Of a stretch of DNA of 64,000 bases, positions 62,071 to 64,000 are shown piece by piece. Positions within the stretch are counted from its first letter, which is position 1, and each line of letters begins with the position of its first letter. Source of the DNA: Aestuariibaculum lutulentum (GTDB taxonomy: Bacteria > Bacteroidota > Bacteroidia > Flavobacteriales > Flavobacteriaceae); the NCBI RefSeq assembly GCF_032926325.1, contig NZ_CP136709.1:2264501-2328500 (forward strand). Direction: 5' to 3'. A model generated the notes under the pieces. It worked only from the letters and a program-made list of their open reading frames with translations. It was not told the DNA's origin and did not search any database. Position numbers and translations under genes: made by a program.

Positions 62071-63510
62071 TCAATATTTTATACATATATTTTTAGCTTC
62101 GGTAAAAAATCGTAAGGCTTCAAAACCACCTTCACGACCAACACCAGAGTCCTTTACACCACCAAACTGCGTTCTTAAATCGCGAAGCATCCAGGTGTTT
62201 ACCCAAATAATTCCTGCTTGTATATGGTTACTTAAACGCATGGCACGTTTTAAATCGTTAGTCCATAGCGTAGCCGATAAACCATATTTTACATCATTTG
62301 CCATTTGTAATACTTCGTCTTCCGTATCAAACGGCATGATGGTTACTATAGGTCCAAATATTTCTTCCTGATTGAGCTGACAATCATTACTAGTAACTTC
62401 AACAATGGTGGGTTTTACATAATAGCCGTTTTCGTAGCCTTCAATAATAATTTTGTTACCACCGCATAAAATAATGTGTTCTTTTTTCGCGATATCAATA
62501 TACTTTAAAATCTTTTCAAAATGTTGTTTTGAAACTAAAGCGCCAATATCAGTATCTTGATTTAATGGATGACCAACTTTCAATTGCGTTACTTTATTTA
62601 CAAAATCAGTTTTAAATTGTTCGTAAATGGAACGTTCTACAAAAATGCGACTACCACATAAGCAAATCTGTCCTTGATTAGCAAACGACGATCTAACGGT
62701 TGTTTCTAACATCTTGTTATAATCGCAATCAGCAAAAATGATATTCGGATTTTTACCACCAAGTTCTAAAGATAATTTTTTGAATAAAGGGGCAGCTGTT
62801 TTGGCAATATGCGCTCCGGTTATAGTGCCTCCTGTAAAGGAAATAGCTTTAATATCGGGATGTTCAATGATGGCTTGTCCGGTTGTAGAGCCTAAACCAT
62901 GCACAATATTTAGCACGCCTTTAGGTAAGCCTACTTCGTTACAAATGTCTCCCAGTAAATAAGCTGTTGCTGGAGTGATTTCACTGGGTTTAGCAACCAC
63001 ACAATTACCAGCTGCAATCGCAGGTGCAATTTTCCAGGTAAATAAATACAACGGAAGATTCCATGGAGAAATACAGCCAACAACTCCGATGGGTTGTCTT
63101 AAGGTATAGTTTACAGCATCCAAACCAATGCTTTGATGGCTTTCACTTGAAAACTGTGTGATGGCATGCGCAAAAAAACGGAAGTTACTTGCTGCCCGGG
63201 GGATATCGATGGTTTTGGCTAAATGTATGGGTTTACCATTATCCTTGCTTTCTATTTCCGCAAAGCGATCTAAATTCGCTTCAATGAGTTCGGAAATTTT
63301 TGTTAAAATCCGACTGCGCTCGTCCAATGTGGTTTGTGACCAACTTGGAAACGCCGATTGTGCTGCTATGTACGCATTGTCGACATCTTCTTTCCCTGAA
63401 TTTGGTAAACTACCATAAATTTCCCCATCGGCAGGGCAGTAGTTGTCTAGCCATTCATTTGATAAGGGATCGTGAAAATTACCGTTTATGTAGTTTTGAA
63501 TTTTAAGCAT
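62071..63510 (-). CDS. 2-aminomuconic semialdehyde dehydrogenase-like ALDH
   Basis: This 479-residue NAD-dependent ALDH has the catalytic Cys in NQGQICLCGSRIFVE (about 286), close to human ALDH8A1, which has the ICLC form. LELGGKNPNII gives the Glu base. It would oxidise 2-aminomuconate semialdehyde to 2-aminomuconate. It overlaps the ridA-like gene by 1 bp (TAATG at 63508-63512). Confidence 0.9.
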   Translation of the reverse strand: MLKIQNYINGNFHDPLSNEWLDNYCPADGEIYGSLPNSGKEDVDNAYIAAQSAFPSWSQTTLDERSRILTKISELIEANLDRFAEIESKDNGKPIHLAKTIDIPRAASNFRFFAHAITQFSSESHQSIGLDAVNYTLRQPIGVVGCISPWNLPLYLFTWKIAPAIAAGNCVVAKPSEITPATAYLLGDICNEVGLPKGVLNIVHGLGSTTGQAIIEHPDIKAISFTGGTITGAHIAKTAAPLFKKLSLELGGKNPNIIFADCDYNKMLETTVRSSFANQGQICLCGSRIFVERSIYEQFKTDFVNKVTQLKVGHPLNQDTDIGALVSKQHFEKILKYIDIAKKEHIILCGGNKIIIEGYENGYYVKPTIVEVTSNDCQLNQEEIFGPIVTIMPFDTEDEVLQMANDVKYGLSATLWTNDLKRAMRLSNHIQAGIIWVNTWMLRDLRTQFGGVKDSGVGREGGFEALRFFTEAKNICIKY

Positions 63511-63914
63511 TACAGTTTTTTATAGGCCATTGCTTTTATTTCAACTACCAAATCGGGATGCGGTAGTTGATGAACCGCCACTGTGGTTCTTGTTGGGCCG
63601 GTTTCTTTATCAAAAAACTCGGCGTAAGCTTTATTGTAGCCTGCAAAGTCATTCATATTAACAAGAAAGGTAGTGACATCAACAACATCTTTAAGGGTAG
63701 CGCCTTCTTTAGCTAAATTCTTTTCAATATTTTTTATGACTTCTCGCGTTTGAACCTCAATATTTAAATGTTTCGTATTCATTTCGTCAATAACATCAAC
63801 ACCTGCAATAGAATTATCAGGTCGACGGGAACTGGTACCGGAAACGAAAATGAAATCGCCCACACGTTTGGTATGCGGATAGGCCCCTCGGGGTGTTACA
63901 GCTTCGCTTTTCAT
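63510..63914 (-). CDS. 2-aminomuconate deaminase (RidA-family)
   Basis: This 134-residue RidA/YjgF-family protein hydrolyses the enamine of 2-aminomuconate to 4-oxalocrotonate and ammonia. The start PRGAYPHTKRVGDFIFVSGTSSRRPDNSIAG and the C-terminal PTRTTVAVHQLPHPDLVVEI are distinctive for the deaminase group. I use the MKSEAV start; the ORF's 12 extra residues are unlikely. It overlaps the ALDH gene by 1 bp. Confidence 0.9.
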   Translation of the reverse strand: MKSEAVTPRGAYPHTKRVGDFIFVSGTSSRRPDNSIAGVDVIDEMNTKHLNIEVQTREVIKNIEKNLAKEGATLKDVVDVTTFLVNMNDFAGYNKAYAEFFDKETGPTRTTVAVHQLPHPDLVVEIKAMAYKKL

Positions 63915-63924
63915 AGTCTTGTTT

Positions 63925-64000
63925 TTAGTGATGCATATTTTTAGCAACACGGTCTTCTTCTAAAATATGTTCGGTTTCTGCCTGAACTTGTTTTAAGGTG
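63925..64000 (-). CDS. C-terminal end of the next upstream gene (partial)
   Basis: A minus-strand frame enters from the right edge and stops at TAA (63927-63925), 10 bp before the deaminase ATG. The 24 residues end in EHILEEDRVAKNMHH. Position makes it part of the same operon, for example a kynurenine-pathway enzyme, but the sequence is too short to tell. Confidence 0.55.
   Translation of the reverse strand, partial: TLKQVQAETEHILEEDRVAKNMHH

Overview
The window is a low-GC chromosomal segment of a marine-type member of the Flavobacteriaceae (Bacteroidota). Several things point there: TAnnTTTG-type -7 promoter elements instead of TATAAT, few Shine-Dalgarno sites, many lipoproteins, type IX secretion parts (PorT/SprT, the Plug protein, a type B CTD cargo protein), a TamL-like outer-membrane lipoprotein, a Na+-translocating NADH:quinone reductase (NQR) operon and a TrkAH system. 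I see no prophage, insertion sequence, CRISPR array or integron. Most of the window is core genome.

Layout. 1-3.6 kb: end of a tightly overlapping operon (CPBP-type membrane protein plus three Rossmann dehydrogenases). 3.7-5.1 kb: two paralogous lipoproteins around a tiny beta-barrel-like protein. 5.2-7.9 kb: pnp and rpsO. 8-16 kb: accD, class II aldolase, TamL-like protein, a SpoU methyltransferase, porT/sprT and ubiE. 16.3-19.2 kb: trkA-trkH. 19.2-21.9 kb: a large type IX cargo protein. 22-24.7 kb: imelysin and a di-haem oxidoreductase behind a Fur-like site. 25-31 kb: aminotransferase, desaturase, rsmG, a TPR protein and pruA. 31-35 kb: NRDE protein, a DUF6695-like protein, a gene broken by an in-frame stop, apaG and the T9SS Plug. 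35-41.4 kb: nqrABCDEF. 41.5-46 kb: cytochrome c, lipoprotein, Cys-rich protein, DASS transporter, a small conserved gene and apbE, the flavin transferase that NQR needs. 46-51 kb: a map operon, a HAD protein and gpmI. 51-58.5 kb: ankyrin protein, acetyltransferase, tRNA-Gly, peptidase E, two carboxypeptidase-regulatory-like proteins, DUF6702, M1 peptidase and tatA. 58.7-64 kb: an O-methyltransferase and, on the minus strand, a kynurenine-pathway operon that opens 3-hydroxyanthranilate and takes it through aminomuconate.

How they work together. NQR, ApbE, TrkAH and the DASS transporter suggest sodium-based energetics. PorT and Plug belong to the machine that exports proteins such as the type B cargo. 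The 59-64 kb operon encodes consecutive steps from 3-hydroxyanthranilate to 4-oxalocrotonate, plus an SDR-like protein that lacks the usual catalytic Tyr and Lys.

The least expected points are an AccD without zinc-finger cysteines, a lipoprotein gene with one in-frame stop, a DUF3050 protein with a possible diiron ligand set, a DUF6695-like protein with a possible permuted papain-like active site, two predicted leaderless mRNAs with identical geometry, a dispersed intergenic repeat pair and a tandem repeat inside the nqr operon. I found no clear wholly new multi-gene system. Family names come from motif recognition, not from database searches.
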